Part shown: positions 10,722 to 20,982 of the stretch, piece after piece
How the letters are laid out: every line of letters begins with the position of its first letter
How positions within the stretch are numbered: position 1 is the first letter of the stretch
NCBI GenBank assembly: GCA_037043015.1
Contig: CM073330.1
Location: 7,396,012 to 7,460,011, forward strand
From: Bryum argenteum
Lineage: Eukaryota > Streptophyta > Bryopsida > Bryales > Bryaceae
Reading direction: 5' to 3'
DNA length: 64,000 nt
Notes under the pieces: generated by a model
What the model saw: the letters and a program-made list of their open reading frames with translations, nothing else
Databases searched by the model: none
Told to the model about the DNA's origin: nothing
Program-made: the position numbers and the translations under genes

Positions 10722-12109
10722 CTTTTTTGGCCTAATGATGTTTTGGTTAGAATTGTAAGGATGACAAATCTTTATGCAACTACAAGCTTAGAGGGAGGGA
10801 AAACAAAGGGAGGACCACATTGGACCCCGCTAATGGTAAAAGAGCTTCTTACCTTTTTTGGCGTCTTGATATACATGGGAACCAAGAAAGTACCTAACAT
10901 AAGATTGCATTGGTCAAAATCGTTTAAGGATTTATTCCAAACGGAGGCAATAACGAATTATATGAAAAAGAATAGATTTGAAGCAATTCTTAGATGTTTA
11001 CATTTGGTAGATAACCGAAATGTAACAACGGATAAAACAAGTCCTAATTACAACAAGTTAGCTAAAACGGAGTGGTTAGTAAAAGATCATAACAGACTTT
11101 GTTCTCTTTTTTACTACCCGGAACAAAATGTATGTGTAGACGAAATGATGATAAAATACACGAGTAAATGCGCACCAATCCGTCAATACATGAAGGCTAA
11201 AACAACACAATACGGGTTAAAAATCTGGTGCCTTGCTGATTGTGAAAGTAAATATGAACAAAAAATAGAAATTTATTGTGGTGCTAGTGAATCTACAGAA
11301 GAGGGCAACGTCGGCGGCCGGGTGGTCCTAAACCTCATGGGGAGTTTAGAAGGTAAGGGGCACATAGTTACTTGCGATAATTTTTTTACCTCACCTACTT
11401 TATTTTGGACTTTGTTCGAACGTGGAATTTTTGCAACCGGGACATGTAGGACTAATCGTATTGGGTGGCCCCAAGCACTTACAAACTTGCCGGCGGCAGG
11501 ATCACGGGGGCAACTTTGGCATTTGGTGCATGCAAGCGAGAGAATGTGTGCGATTACATGGTATGATAATAAACCGGTAAATTTACTTTGTACGGCATGT
11601 AGTCCGGTAGATAGTTCCAAGTCTTTGTTCATTACCCGTTGACATGTAGGTGAATCCCGGTCTCCCCGGTTTTATTACACTACCAAGAGTGGATGAGAGG
11701 GGTAGATGTCCATGACCAATTGAGGGGTCATTATTCTTTGCAAAGGAGAGACCACAAATGGTGGCATAAGATTTTTTTTCACATCTTAGATCAATCGTTT
11801 TTGAATGCATATATTATGTACAAGCAAGCTATGGTGTGGAGAAACTCTAACCCTATGTCATATTTGAGTTTTTATATTAAATGTGCTAACTCATTGACCG
11901 AGGTGCCCGAGCCGAAACTTACATGCATGCCTAGGGCGGCAGTGCCAAATCCCGGCAAAAGACATTACACCATGGCTTGAAAAGACCATGAAGATCGAAA
12001 ACGGCGCCAATGTGTAATTTGCAAGAAGGTAAGGCAATGGTGTTGCCCTACATGCAAATATTGCCGTTTGCCAATGAGAGTGTTATGTAACCCTTCACTC
12101 ATGATTTGA
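10722..12109 (+). pseudogene. piggyBac transposase (DDD type), interrupted
   Basis: The frame reads FWPNDVLVRIVRMTNLYA, then the DDE_Tnp_1_7 fold: GVLIYMGTKKVPNIRLHW, NRFEAILRCLHLVDN, CVDEMMIKYTSKC with the first catalytic Asp near 11139, and IVTCDNFFTSPTLF with the second near 11376. The third Asp is in MRGVDVHDQLRGHYS near 11705, after a frame change around 11641. A stop codon at 11978-11980 precedes a C-terminal cysteine-rich domain (QCVICKKVRQWCCPTCKYC) that ends at 12109, as in other piggyBac proteins. All three acidic residues and the zinc-binding tail are present. I see two coding interruptions, and the N-terminal join to the upstream frame is unclear. An intron at one of these points cannot be ruled out. 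Confidence 0.9.
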
Positions 12110-12561
12110 ATAGTCTCTCTTATTGATGTTCTTATGTTTCTAAAATATGTATATATATTTTGTTTTTTTTCTTATCAATAAAATAACACACATCTCTTAT
12201 TTCATTTTATTTCAAAAGTGTGATATGTATGAATTGTAGATTTTATTGGATACTCGAATGGGCTTTTTTATCATATAACACTAGCATTTTGGTCTTCGCT
12301 GGTCGAGGCCGTTTTCCCGCCGTGTTTCCCTCGGCCGTTCCCGACAATGGCCTTGTGCCCGGGCTCCGTAGCATCCGCCGGGCTCTGTCGCTGCGACCCT
12401 CGCCGGTCCCTACGCGGCCGGCTACAGCACACAATCGCTTGCAGTTTCGAGCACCGTTTTCACGCTCCGCGCCCACCTAGCGAGCCTGCCCGATTCCCGC
12501 ATTACGCTGTTTTGATTCTCCGAACTGCCCCCTTTCCGGCCCAAGGGCGTTTAAGGGTTAA
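12110..12561. other. 3' non-coding end of the piggyBac element
   Basis: An AT-rich stretch is followed by a GC-rich subterminal block (about 12296-12550) and the terminal repeat with TTAA at 12558-12561. GC-rich subterminal DNA also lies just inside the left end. Confidence 0.5.
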
Positions 12562-13479
12562 TTTTGCAAGTTTTTGTCGTTATAACAAACTTCAATCGAA
12601 TAATTAAATTTCTTACTATCATTAAATATCGCAAAATTAATCAATCTTACGGATGTTGTCACTACTGACTCGTAAGTGCAAGTAGGCCGGAGCTTGTGGA
12701 TGCTGGTGTATTCAAGCTTGTAAACATTTAAAATCTAACATTGTAAACTTTACTTGGTTGAGTATTGAAAATCGAGTCATATTTCAATATTTTATCCTAT
12801 TTTTTGGAACGATCAATAAGATAAGTTTCATTCTAGATAAATTAGATATGATTTTTGTATTAAAATTATTACGATTTTAAATTATTCTTAAATGTTTAAG
12901 AACCTTTGATATTGTTCCTTTGTTTTTTCTGTTATAGTTCTTGAAAACCATAGTTTTGTTCGCTTTGTAATTTTGTGCAATCTTTGTAAAATTAATCAAT
13001 GTAAATCCCTCAAAAATCTCATTCTTGTGCTTTACGTTTATCAGATAGTTTTAGTTTTGAAAATGAATAAATCAACAAGGTTCCTTAAAAGTTGTTGAAG
13101 TCTTTCTCAAAGTTCTGTAAATAGAAGTACAAAAAACATGAACAATTTGGAGAAGGGCGATGGAGACTTACGAGCATTTTTGTCATTCGAAAATTATTTA
13201 GCACTTACATAAATCTGAGAGCAAATGAGGTGTGAACAGTCTAGATGTCTATAACTTTTCAAGATTTTATTTAACCGTGTGCAATTTGAATGAGGACGGG
13301 TTAAGTGAAAAAAATTAAATTATAGAATTTAACGTTTAATATTAAATAACTACCAAAGTCAATATATATTTTTTTACATATAATTGTCAATAAAATAGAC
13401 TTTTTATAGCGTGGCGAATTCTAGAGAGCAGACTATAGAATATAAATGGTAAACGCGTACTTATTCGCACAGACAACCT
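12562..13479. other. AT-rich intergenic DNA, no gene seen
   Basis: No open frame longer than 60 codons with recognisable content, and no repeat pair found within the window. Confidence 0.4.
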
Positions 13480-14190
13480 AAAGCTTGTGCTAACATGGTA
13501 GCATCGATGGGTGGTGTTTTACAAAAAATCCAAGATAGAATTAGGGGTTTCCAATTCTTTGGCATTATGGTGGATTTATCCACAAATATTTTAGTCTCAC
13601 GTAATTTCATTGTATTTAAAACAATTCCTGGAAGTGATTTGTTTGTTTGAGGTTTTCTTCTTTTGCTCTAAATTCCATGAAAAAAAAAAAAAATGTTGGT
13701 ATCATTTATGGTTTATTAACAACATTGTTGGACTAATGTAGTTTGGATTTTTTAAGTTTATTGCGTTTGGATCACATGTGGCAACATAAATAAGTGGAAA
13801 TTGCAACGAAGTGGCTACATGTTCCAAAGAGAAGGTTAATCCATTTTTATTGAGTATTCATTGTGTTGCACATACAGTGGTGCTTGGATTAGATGAATGT
13901 TTTCGGACGGACAAAAACGTGGATCTTATCCAAGCGTTGACCATAATGAAACAATGTCTCTTTGCATAATAAAGGGACAGGGACAACGTTCTTCACTAGA
14001 CGTTGATCTTAACGAGGTTGATCTTATCCAGGTACCACTATAGAACTAATCTTGCTTCATTGGATTCTCCAAACAGTGAAACTTGTAAAGTTGTTGCATC
14101 AATGCTTGATAATTTAATTAATGATATTGCATCCCACTTCAAGAGATCTAGTAAGGCTAATATCGAAGGAAGGAACTGGTTGGAGTAAGT
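13480..14190 (+). mobile_element. hAT-like transposase remnant
   Basis: Short in-register pieces recall hAT / TTF-type zinc-finger transposases: VLQKIQDRIRGFQFFGIMVD (near 13517), matching the IxxxRFFxIxVDES region; VNPFLLSIHCVAHT (near 13835), matching the CVAHRL motif; and LDNLINDIASHFKRSS (near 14105). The pieces are separated by frame changes and by a 160 bp MITE (13878-14037). No terminal repeats or 8 bp target duplication were found, so only the family hint is offered. Confidence 0.45.
13878..14037 (+). mobile_element. 160 bp MITE, copy 1 of 2 in the window
   Basis: It begins TGGTGCTTGGATTAGAT and ends with an imperfect inverted copy, ATCTTATCCAGGTACCA. A second copy lies in opposite orientation at 59173-59330 with about 85-90% identity by eye, which fixes both ends. 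Here it interrupts the hAT-like remnant, so it is the younger insertion. Confidence 0.8.
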
Positions 14191-14703
14191 GGCAGCAGGC
14201 CATGGCCGGTTGAATCCATCAATGACCGGTTGAATCCATCAATGACCGGTTGAAGTTTTGAAATGGGGGTTTTGGCTGCTTCATGCCAAATTCTCCCTGA
14301 CACCTAATTGGCACTACTGAGGGCCTTGCCACACCATCGGCAGGCCGCCCCTTCCTGCTGCCGCTGCTTTCTGTCCTTGTCTACTTTTCTTCTGAAATTT
14401 CTCCACTTTTCTCCAATTGCCGGTCCACTTCCAGACACTAGTGCCTGGTAGTTTTCAAGTGCCTCCCATGTGCCATGTCATTGCCATGTAGATCCCAAAG
14501 CAACATCCAAAGCAAACCCCAAAGCTACAAAGTTGCTCCATGTCACACTTGCCACTCTCCCTACTTCCTCTCATGTGGCAACCACTTGCTAATTAGAACC
14601 AATACGAATCTTCCATCTCACTGCCTTTCCTCCCATGTGGTATGGCCCTGAGAGACGAGGGTCGCCTTGTGCGTGCAGGGCAAGTATGGTCCAAACCGTT
14701 TGA
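14191..14703. other. Non-coding, short tandem repeat
   Basis: A 22 bp unit (accggttgaatccatcaatg) is repeated two to three times at about 14206-14252. The rest shows no recognisable gene. CCATGTG-like motifs recur between 14460 and 14640. Confidence 0.4.
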
Positions 14704-15142
14704 GGCCCGGTTCAGACTGGGACGTCCAGTGGAGGCGGACGAAATTCTCCGGACTTCCATTGGGCAATGTGGAGGTTTTGTCCGGTGGGGCTTTCACACT
14801 CGAAGGACGTCCGGTTTAGGGTTTTGCCACATAGACACATTTCCCTCCAAAAATCCAATGTATCCTTTTGTCTACCGGACAAGATTTGGGGTCACCTTGG
14901 GAGGTGACCCCAAATCTTGTCCAATGGACAAACCAAGGTCTTCTTGCCTCCTCGTCCCCTCCTTGCATGCACCACCTTTGCGTCATCGTCATAGGGTTTT
15001 GCCACGCCTTGCATGCACCACCTTTGCGTCATCGTCATAGGGTTTTGCCACGTAGGCGCCTTTCCCTCCACAATGTAGTGGACAAAATGGTGGACATCCG
15101 GTTTTGTCCGCCTCCACCGGACGTCCCAGTCTGAACCGGGCC
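14704..15142. mobile_element. 439 bp Tourist/Harbinger-like MITE with 37 bp TIRs
   Basis: The left end GGCCCGGTTCAGACTGGGAC (from 14704) is matched by its reverse complement ending at 15142. The repeat continues to about 37 bp with one visible mismatch. A TGA triplet flanks both sides (14701-14703 and 15143-15145) and could be the 3 bp target duplication typical of PIF/Harbinger elements. Inside are a perfect 20 bp palindrome (14877-14896 with 14903-14922) and a 47 bp tandem duplication (about 14964-15052). It has no coding capacity and lies 40-120 bp upstream of the MYND-esterase gene, where it may affect the promoter. Confidence 0.75.
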
Positions 15143-15194
15143 TGATCAATCACCCATTTAATCATATCTCCCATCTCACAATCCTCAACACTCA

Positions 15195-15215
15195 CTAGGG
15201 TTTAGGGTTTTTGGA
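15195..15215 (+). promoter_or_regulatory. Telo-box (AAACCCTA-type) upstream of the MYND-esterase gene
   Basis: CTAGGGTTTAGGGTTTTT lies about 50 bp before the start codon. Telo-boxes of this kind are common near transcription starts of plant housekeeping genes. Confidence 0.5.
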
Positions 15216-15260
15216 CAGGATCGGTCGTTTTACAGCTTTTCATTGATCGCAGTACTCGCG

Positions 15261-16214
15261 ATGGCAATTTGCGCTTCCTGCGGCAAAGAAACAGCCAAGG
15301 TTCGATGCTCACGCTGCAAATCTTCCTTTTACTGCAATGTTTCATGCCAACGCAAAGATTGGCACCTTCACAAACCCCTCTGCAAACTTCCTAACTCCCC
15401 TCTAATCTTACAAGAGGTTCCAACACTTTCATCGTCTCTGAAGAAGCTCGCTCCCAAACCTGAAGACTTCCCACTAGAGCTTCAATCGTTCTCGTACAGC
15501 AGCAGCGGAGACGGGGTAGACTCAAACCTCTTAATCCTCCTCCACGGACTCGGCGATAGTCACAAAAACTTCTTCGCCCTAGGCCAGAAAATGGCGCTTC
15601 CACAGACGGCCATTCTCGCAATTTCAGGCCCCATCAAGTTTCCCGAAGAGATTCTCTCCGGGCGAGCATGGTTTACCTCATTTGACGAGGATTGGAACGT
15701 CCTTCACAACGATGAGCGGAGGTTGAAGAGCCTGATTATCACCAGAAAGCTTCTGGAAAGTGCGATCAAGGGTTTGGCTAAGTATGGATGGGCTCGTGAC
15801 CGGATCCATTTGTTAGGATTCTCGCAGGGCAGTACCGTGGCGTTGGATCTTGCGCTTCACAGCTGTGGGGAGAATAGGAAGCTTGGAAGTGTTGTAGCAG
15901 TCTCTGGTTCCATTTTGCCTGAGTTTGAAGTATCGCCGGATGATTGTGCTTGTGGTGGTGATTGCACGAGTGTTTTGATTACTCATGGTGATCAAGATGA
16001 AGTTCTGTCGAGAAAAGAAGTGCATAGGACGAAGGATATCATTTTGAAGGTGCATCCGGAAGGTGATTTGGCATGGCGGTATTTCGATAAGGGCCATGCT
16101 ATGGTTGAGAGCGAGGAGGAGATGGGTTCAGTGATGAGGTTTTGGTCGAGGGTGCTTCATCGACGGATGGTTAACATGGAGAAGAATGCTACTTTGTATG
16201 AGGTTAAACAATGA
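15261..16214 (+). CDS. MYND zinc finger - alpha/beta hydrolase (phospholipase/carboxylesterase) fusion
   Basis: This single-exon frame of 317 residues starts at the first ATG (MAICASCGK). Residues 4-41 form a MYND-type zinc finger with ligands C4, C7, C16, C19, C25, C29, H37 and C41. Residues 85-300 are an esterase of the acyl-protein thioesterase/carboxylesterase family: LILLHGLGDS near 91-100, nucleophile elbow GFSQGS with Ser188, acid HGDQDEV with Asp246, and GHAM with His279. The full Ser-Asp-His set is therefore present. MYND fingers bind proline-rich partners, so the finger may direct the hydrolase to a protein partner; substrate and location are unknown. No signal or transit peptide is evident. 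The 3' flank contains splice-like signals (near 16220-16310 and 16430), possibly an intron in the 3' UTR. Confidence 0.9.
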   Translation: MAICASCGKETAKVRCSRCKSSFYCNVSCQRKDWHLHKPLCKLPNSPLILQEVPTLSSSLKKLAPKPEDFPLELQSFSYSSSGDGVDSNLLILLHGLGDSHKNFFALGQKMALPQTAILAISGPIKFPEEILSGRAWFTSFDEDWNVLHNDERRLKSLIITRKLLESAIKGLAKYGWARDRIHLLGFSQGSTVALDLALHSCGENRKLGSVVAVSGSILPEFEVSPDDCACGGDCTSVLITHGDQDEVLSRKEVHRTKDIILKVHPEGDLAWRYFDKGHAMVESEEEMGSVMRFWSRVLHRRMVNMEKNATLYEVKQ

Positions 16215-18114
16215 TTATGGTATGTACAACAATATTAACCACTCCAATCTGTCCAATTTAATTTTCAGCTCTTGATCCTGCCTTGATTCTTTATAAACAG
16301 GCTGTGAATGGCTGCATTGACATCAATCCGCAAAGCTTGAGAGCTCAGACGTTTCCTCGATGTGGAGAAGACGAGGTCGAAACAGAATGCCAGGAAGAAA
16401 GACACCGCCTATTTCTACAAGGTACGTACTTGAAGGGATTGTGAAATTTTCGAGGGAATATTTGAGACTTGCAAGTAATGTTGTCGGCAAAGAATTCAAG
16501 AGATTGATTGTGAAATCACTGCAAGTTGGTGTGAGTCGTTTCTGGTTTCTTGCTCTATGTCATTACTCTCAGCGAGCGGCACCTAGTTTGAGAATCTGAT
16601 ATTCTGATTGCCGACACAAGTCATCATTTTATGGCTAGCAAATTCAAAGGTGTCAATAAGCATGTCGAGGTTCCTCATAGTTGTTGATTTTGTCAACTTC
16701 TTTTCAAGGAGACACCCCTGTTTATACGGAATGTAATGTTGAACTTGACATCTAGCGGCGTCAAGTACGACCTTCTTAAGATCGCAGGATTTTAAGATCA
16801 GTGGAGAAAGCTTCGTGAGGTTGTTATTAGTGCTGAACCGTACACTGATGTGAGGGTTTCACTAATTGATTCTTATGTAGTCAAAAATTTCTGTAAGTGG
16901 ACATTGGGGTGTTTCTGGTTGCAGGTTGTAGCAGCAATTGCCGCAAAATCTCACTCCATTTGACATAACTGGTCGCCGCTGGAGCTTCTTTTGTACTATA
17001 TCTGGGTATGCAAGTGTTGAAATTCTTTCAATGAATTATGGGAGTCTGGATGCTTTTGTCAGTTAGTAATGCTGGCATCAAGTTTCACTTCGGTATGAGA
17101 TACCTGTTGCATTTTCTTACGAGAGAAGGATTCAGATGCTACTGGCTCCGAGGCATGTCTGTAAAGCATTCTCTTCCTAGGCAATCTAAGATTTCTTTTT
17201 GAATACAGTATCTGAACTTCCTGCTCAATATTCAACTCGATACCAGATCTGAATGGAACCATTAGCCATGTTTTGTGTCAAGATTGGACATTAAAATGGA
17301 TGATTTACAATATAAAAGAGCGACTACTACAGCACAAACCGGGTTGTTAAGAAGCAGGTTACCAGTTGAGGGGGTAGACTTGTTTCCTTTCTCTTTTTTT
17401 TATAGTTGTAGTAAGTGGTGAATGTGAAGTGGTAACTTTAAAAAAAAAAAATTGTATTGTAGAGAATGAAGGGTAGGATATGCTTCTACTAAATCTTTAA
17501 GAAAGTTACCAAATGACAATAATGAGACTATATATCTAGTTGACATATTGTTGCATTATTCATAATGTTGAGTTTAGCTTTCTCTCTTTTCAATCTGAGT
17601 TTTGTTTTCCCTCATTTAGATCTTGAGGTTTGCTTTACTTCATTTAGATTTTGAGTTTTGCTTTGCCTCATTTAGATCTTGGCTTTGCTTCCCTCATTTA
17701 CACGTCGATTTTTGCTTTTCCTCATTTCAAAATTCTTGTTGAATGTGAATGGTTGCTTTGAAGTGTAACTATGAAGTATCAAAGTTAAGAAAACTTGCAA
17801 TTGGATGATTAGAAATTTAAAACTCTACAAGTTGTTACGTATACTTGGATTTGATTTAACAACATTGGTGCAAACTTAATCTGAATTTGCTTTCTTCTAT
17901 GACCTCAAATCTGAAACAACCTAAAACGTATGTATCAAAGTAAGTAGAGGGTCAAATCACTGCTTGCGACACATTGGGAAGGAAGATAAGTATTAGAATC
18001 CCTCCTGCTAGTAAGGATTCAATCGAGCTTAAAAACAAATCAAATTCATATCAAACCCATCGACAAGCAATACAATGTCGTTAAAACTTCCACAGCGATG
18101 AGCAAACCACCTTG
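16215..18114. other. 3' flank of the MYND-esterase gene, no further gene recognised
   Basis: It includes possible transcribed 3' sequence with splice-like sites. Short open pieces near 16320-16440 and 16690-16890 may be gene relics, but they match nothing I know. A degenerate ~32 bp tandem repeat built on ctcatttagatcttga(g/t) runs from about 17592 to 17728. Confidence 0.35.
17592..17728. repeat. ~32 bp degenerate tandem repeat (about 4 units)
   Basis: Repeating units contain (c/t)(t/c)catttagatcttg followed by a ttttgctt tract, each differing by a few bases. Confidence 0.75.
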
Positions 18115-18514
18115 TTAACCCTTAAACGTCTAGCTATACGGTTTTGGGCAGCCCAGTATTGGATCACAACATCTTTTGGACTTGGGCATCATGAATAGTG
18201 CACTTTTTGAACTTGGGCATCATGAATAGTGCACTTTTTGAACTTGGGCATCATGAATGATCCAATCAATGATGAGCTTGCAAACTCCTACAAGTATTGT
18301 ACAACCCCAACCTACCTACCACAATCCTTTCAAAGCACAAAATCACTCATACAAATTGTGATTTGAATTGTGAAATTTCACTTTTTGAATGCATCAGAAG
18401 AAGGTGACCAATTTGACATCAAAATATAAGTGAAAAGTTGAGCACATTGAGAGCTACAGAGAAGATTCTGTTGGAAAAGGACCCCTCGGGTCACCTTAGA
18501 CGTTTAAGGGTTAA
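18115..18514. mobile_element. 400 bp piggyBac-type MITE with TTAA ends
   Basis: It begins TTAACCCTTAAACGTCTA (18115) and ends with the exact reverse complement TTAGACGTTTAAGGGTTAA apart from the last inner base (18514). The outer 12 bases equal the right terminus of the transposase-bearing element at 12561. Internally, a ~35 bp unit (acttgggcatcatgaatagt) is repeated three times at about 18179-18260. It has no coding capacity. Confidence 0.88.
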
Positions 18515-19118
18515 TCCCACCATATTATAGTTTATTGTTCAGATTCTGTCAGTGGGAGATGCTTCAATGATGCGCCTGTCAAATGTCAGCTACATGATCG
18601 CTATATATAAACTTGTCGTAGACTAGAATAGTTAAGAGAATATAATTAACTTCAAATCACAAATCAAAAATCCATATCTGCTAGAAATCAAGTGTCAACC
18701 TAGCACGCACTCTGAGCAAATTGCAGGAAGTGATACCGACTACAAATTCATCTTCTCCATTTCTAAATTTTAAGAATTCTATTGATAGCGGAGATGAATC
18801 TGAAGACAGGAAACATCAGCTGCCTTTGCAAAAGATACGGGGCAAGAGTATGAATGGTGCGGCAATAGACGTGGAGACCGGCTCATGGATTCAAATGCTC
18901 ATAAAATGATGTACATACTCTACAATCCCTTCCAGGAAGACCAAATTTAGCCCTCCTCCGGGACCTCCTACCTCACTCATTCATCAACCAGCGAATGGCA
19001 AATACCCCAACTCATTTTCCTCACCATTGATGCAGAAGTGTCAACAGATTACATGCCCTAATTTCACGAATCCCACTCGCATTCACTACAACACGACGAA
19101 TTCACGATTGGAACGGAA
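18515..19118. other. Downstream flank of the ATP synthase delta gene
   Basis: It contains the presumed 3' UTR of the minus-strand neighbour. A 62-codon frame at 18721-18909 has no recognisable domain and is not called. Confidence 0.4.
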
Positions 19119-19904
19119 TCAGAAGGCTCCGGCAGCCTGCTCCGCGGATGCGAACTGCGAAGCTAACCGGTCCAACTGCCCCTTCACGCTCATGTCGATG
19201 TACCGCGACCCGTCCTTGCCATACTGCACAATGAAGCCTGCAATCAACGATGGGTCCACCACGTTCTTGATCCTCACATTCTTCGCCCCACACAAGCTCT
19301 GGATCTTCTTCGCAATCAGCGCCAACTGCGGCTTCTCGATCTTCACCGCCGACATCACCGTCGCCACCTGCGTGTCCGTCAGCTCGTTGTAGATGGCCTC
19401 GAATTCCGTAATCACGCCCTTGATGAGCTCGATGCGCTTCTTGTCCACCAGCAGGTTCAGAAACGACAGCGTCACGTCGCTGAACTTGGCGTCCTCCGCC
19501 AGCGTCTTCAGAATGCTCTTCTTCTTGTCACCATCGATGACGGGCGACACCAGAAACTCGTACAGCTCGTTGTTGTTGAGCAACTCACCCAACCCCTCGA
19601 TATCCTTGTTGATCTTCTCCAGGTCGTTGTTGGCCTGAGAGAGCTCGGCCAGGGCCGCGGCGTAGCCTGCGGCTGCGGTCTCAGCCTTCATCACCACCAC
19701 GCCCCTGGAGCTCGAAGAGGACGGGGCCGAGACGGACTTGGCTACCTTGGCGACGAGGGCGGCATTGCCCTTGAATGCCGAAGAGCCACTACCGGCGACG
19801 AACCCCATCTTCACCTGCGCCACGCGCGAGTGTGCAACGCGGCCATTGTTGGCGACGGGGGCGACGGCCGCAGCCCGGGTCACAGATTGCTGCAATGCCT
19901 CCAT
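19119..19904 (-). CDS. ATPD: ATP synthase delta subunit, chloroplast
   Basis: This intronless gene encodes 261 residues when started at MEALQQSVTRAAAV (ATG at 19902-19904). The frame is open upstream to 20138, but the added residues do not look like a transit peptide. Residues 1 to about 75 are rich in Ala, Ser, Val and Arg and lack acidic residues, as expected for a chloroplast transit peptide, with the mature protein starting near KAETAAAGYAAALAEL. The rest is the OSCP/delta family: NNDLEKINKDIEGL, LNNNELYEFLVSPV, FLNLLVDKKRIEL, and the C-terminal IKNVVDPSLIAGFIVQYG signature. The subunit joins the CF1 head to the peripheral stalk of the thylakoid ATP synthase. The coding region is much more GC-rich than its flanks. 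Confidence 0.95.
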   Translation of the reverse strand: MEALQQSVTRAAAVAPVANNGRVAHSRVAQVKMGFVAGSGSSAFKGNAALVAKVAKSVSAPSSSSSRGVVVMKAETAAAGYAAALAELSQANNDLEKINKDIEGLGELLNNNELYEFLVSPVIDGDKKKSILKTLAEDAKFSDVTLSFLNLLVDKKRIELIKGVITEFEAIYNELTDTQVATVMSAVKIEKPQLALIAKKIQSLCGAKNVRIKNVVDPSLIAGFIVQYGKDGSRYIDMSVKGQLDRLASQFASAEQAAGAF

Positions 19905-20982
19905 GTCGACGAATTCTCTAAGATGTCCCCGCGTTGGAGCTTGAATCCGCTCTGCAACGAGCTTCTGAATCCGAGAACTCGAAACTCGGGCACAGCAGCT
20001 GCAAAATGGCCAGTGAGAGCGCCCGTCCAACGGACGGAGGCCAGCAAGATAAGGTGGGATAGGGGCGAAAAGCGTTTCTCCCTTCGTTCCAATAAAGCCC
20101 TTGTGGTCGTCGTTCACCTGCCCAGACCGTGTCTTCACTCATTCTCTTTCCCTTTTCCGTTCGCCGTGGATAGTGTGTTGTGAAAGTTGAATGTTCCGCA
20201 TTTTGATCGTTGCAATCTGGAGGGTCGGTATCAAGCCGTGTTTGTCTTCTAGGTTTCTCTGCGAACTTGAAATCCGATCAGTGTTGCGACATTCCCAAGA
20301 TAATTCTTGAGCATCCCGGAAAGAATCAGAGTATCATCCCAGAATGCAACAATTTCTACAAAAAGTAATCAGAAAACGCCATCTTCGATCACTCTAGCAT
20401 CCAAGCACCAATTCGGGTAGTGGTCCTTTCGAGCATTCTTGAGTTGCGAGGCACACCGAAAGTACTTTGACTGATCATGAAGTTCTCTCACATTCTAAGC
20501 ATGGAAGTGTTGATACTCAACAGAATACAGAATACATTCGAAGGGAGAGGCACCTATTCCTCTCAGAATCTGAGATCTGGACCATATAACTTGACTAGTA
20601 ACTGAGTTCCGGCATGCATCTGTGATCATGTTGAAGTCTGCATAATCTTGTTTTAGAGATTTTTGAGGTTCATGAGCTACAGAAACTCATATTTAACTTC
20701 AAATCCACCCAAACTCATCAAGGAAAATGTTGTCGTGTAGGACTTGTTCACTACAACCAAGACTTTCCTGAATGACTCAAGACAACTAATAAAATTATTG
20801 AACCAGTAATGAAAATCATTTTCTACTTGTAGAACGAGTCACTCAGATCATTGGAAGGGCAATCGATACATGAATTACCCACTAGATTTTGCAGACGTTT
20901 TTTTACATGGAGCCTCAATCTGCTGAACTAGTCTAAGAAAAGCATCATGTCGGTGAAAGCAAGCATGGGGGCGGTCGATCGA
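19905..20982. other. Promoter side of ATPD and 3' side of the dehydrogenase gene
   Basis: A pyrimidine-rich stretch near 20140-20165 probably lies near the ATPD transcription start. Nothing coding is recognised between 20200 and 20982. Confidence 0.35.

Larger units (their letters stand above)
7883..12561 (+). mobile_element. piggyBac-type transposon, ~4.7 kb, TTAA-flanked
   Basis: The right end reads ...GGGCGTTTAAGGG followed by TTAA at 12558-12561. The left end reads TTAA (7883-7886) followed by GCTTTAAACGCCC. The two ends agree as inverted repeats except in the first two or three bases. Strict use of TTAA as target is a hallmark of the piggyBac superfamily. Inside, on the same strand, lies a piggyBac transposase (10722-12109). 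A 250-codon open frame (9901-10653) and a GC-rich 1.8 kb block (about 7960-9830) of unknown content lie upstream. The right end matches the termini of short copies at 18115 and 25553, so this copy belongs to the family that produced them. The left boundary is less certain than the right. Confidence 0.65.

Noticed and set aside
14642-15149. Several overlapping open frames of 85-132 codons
   Set aside because: They fall inside the Tourist-like MITE and arise from its inverted and tandem repeats.
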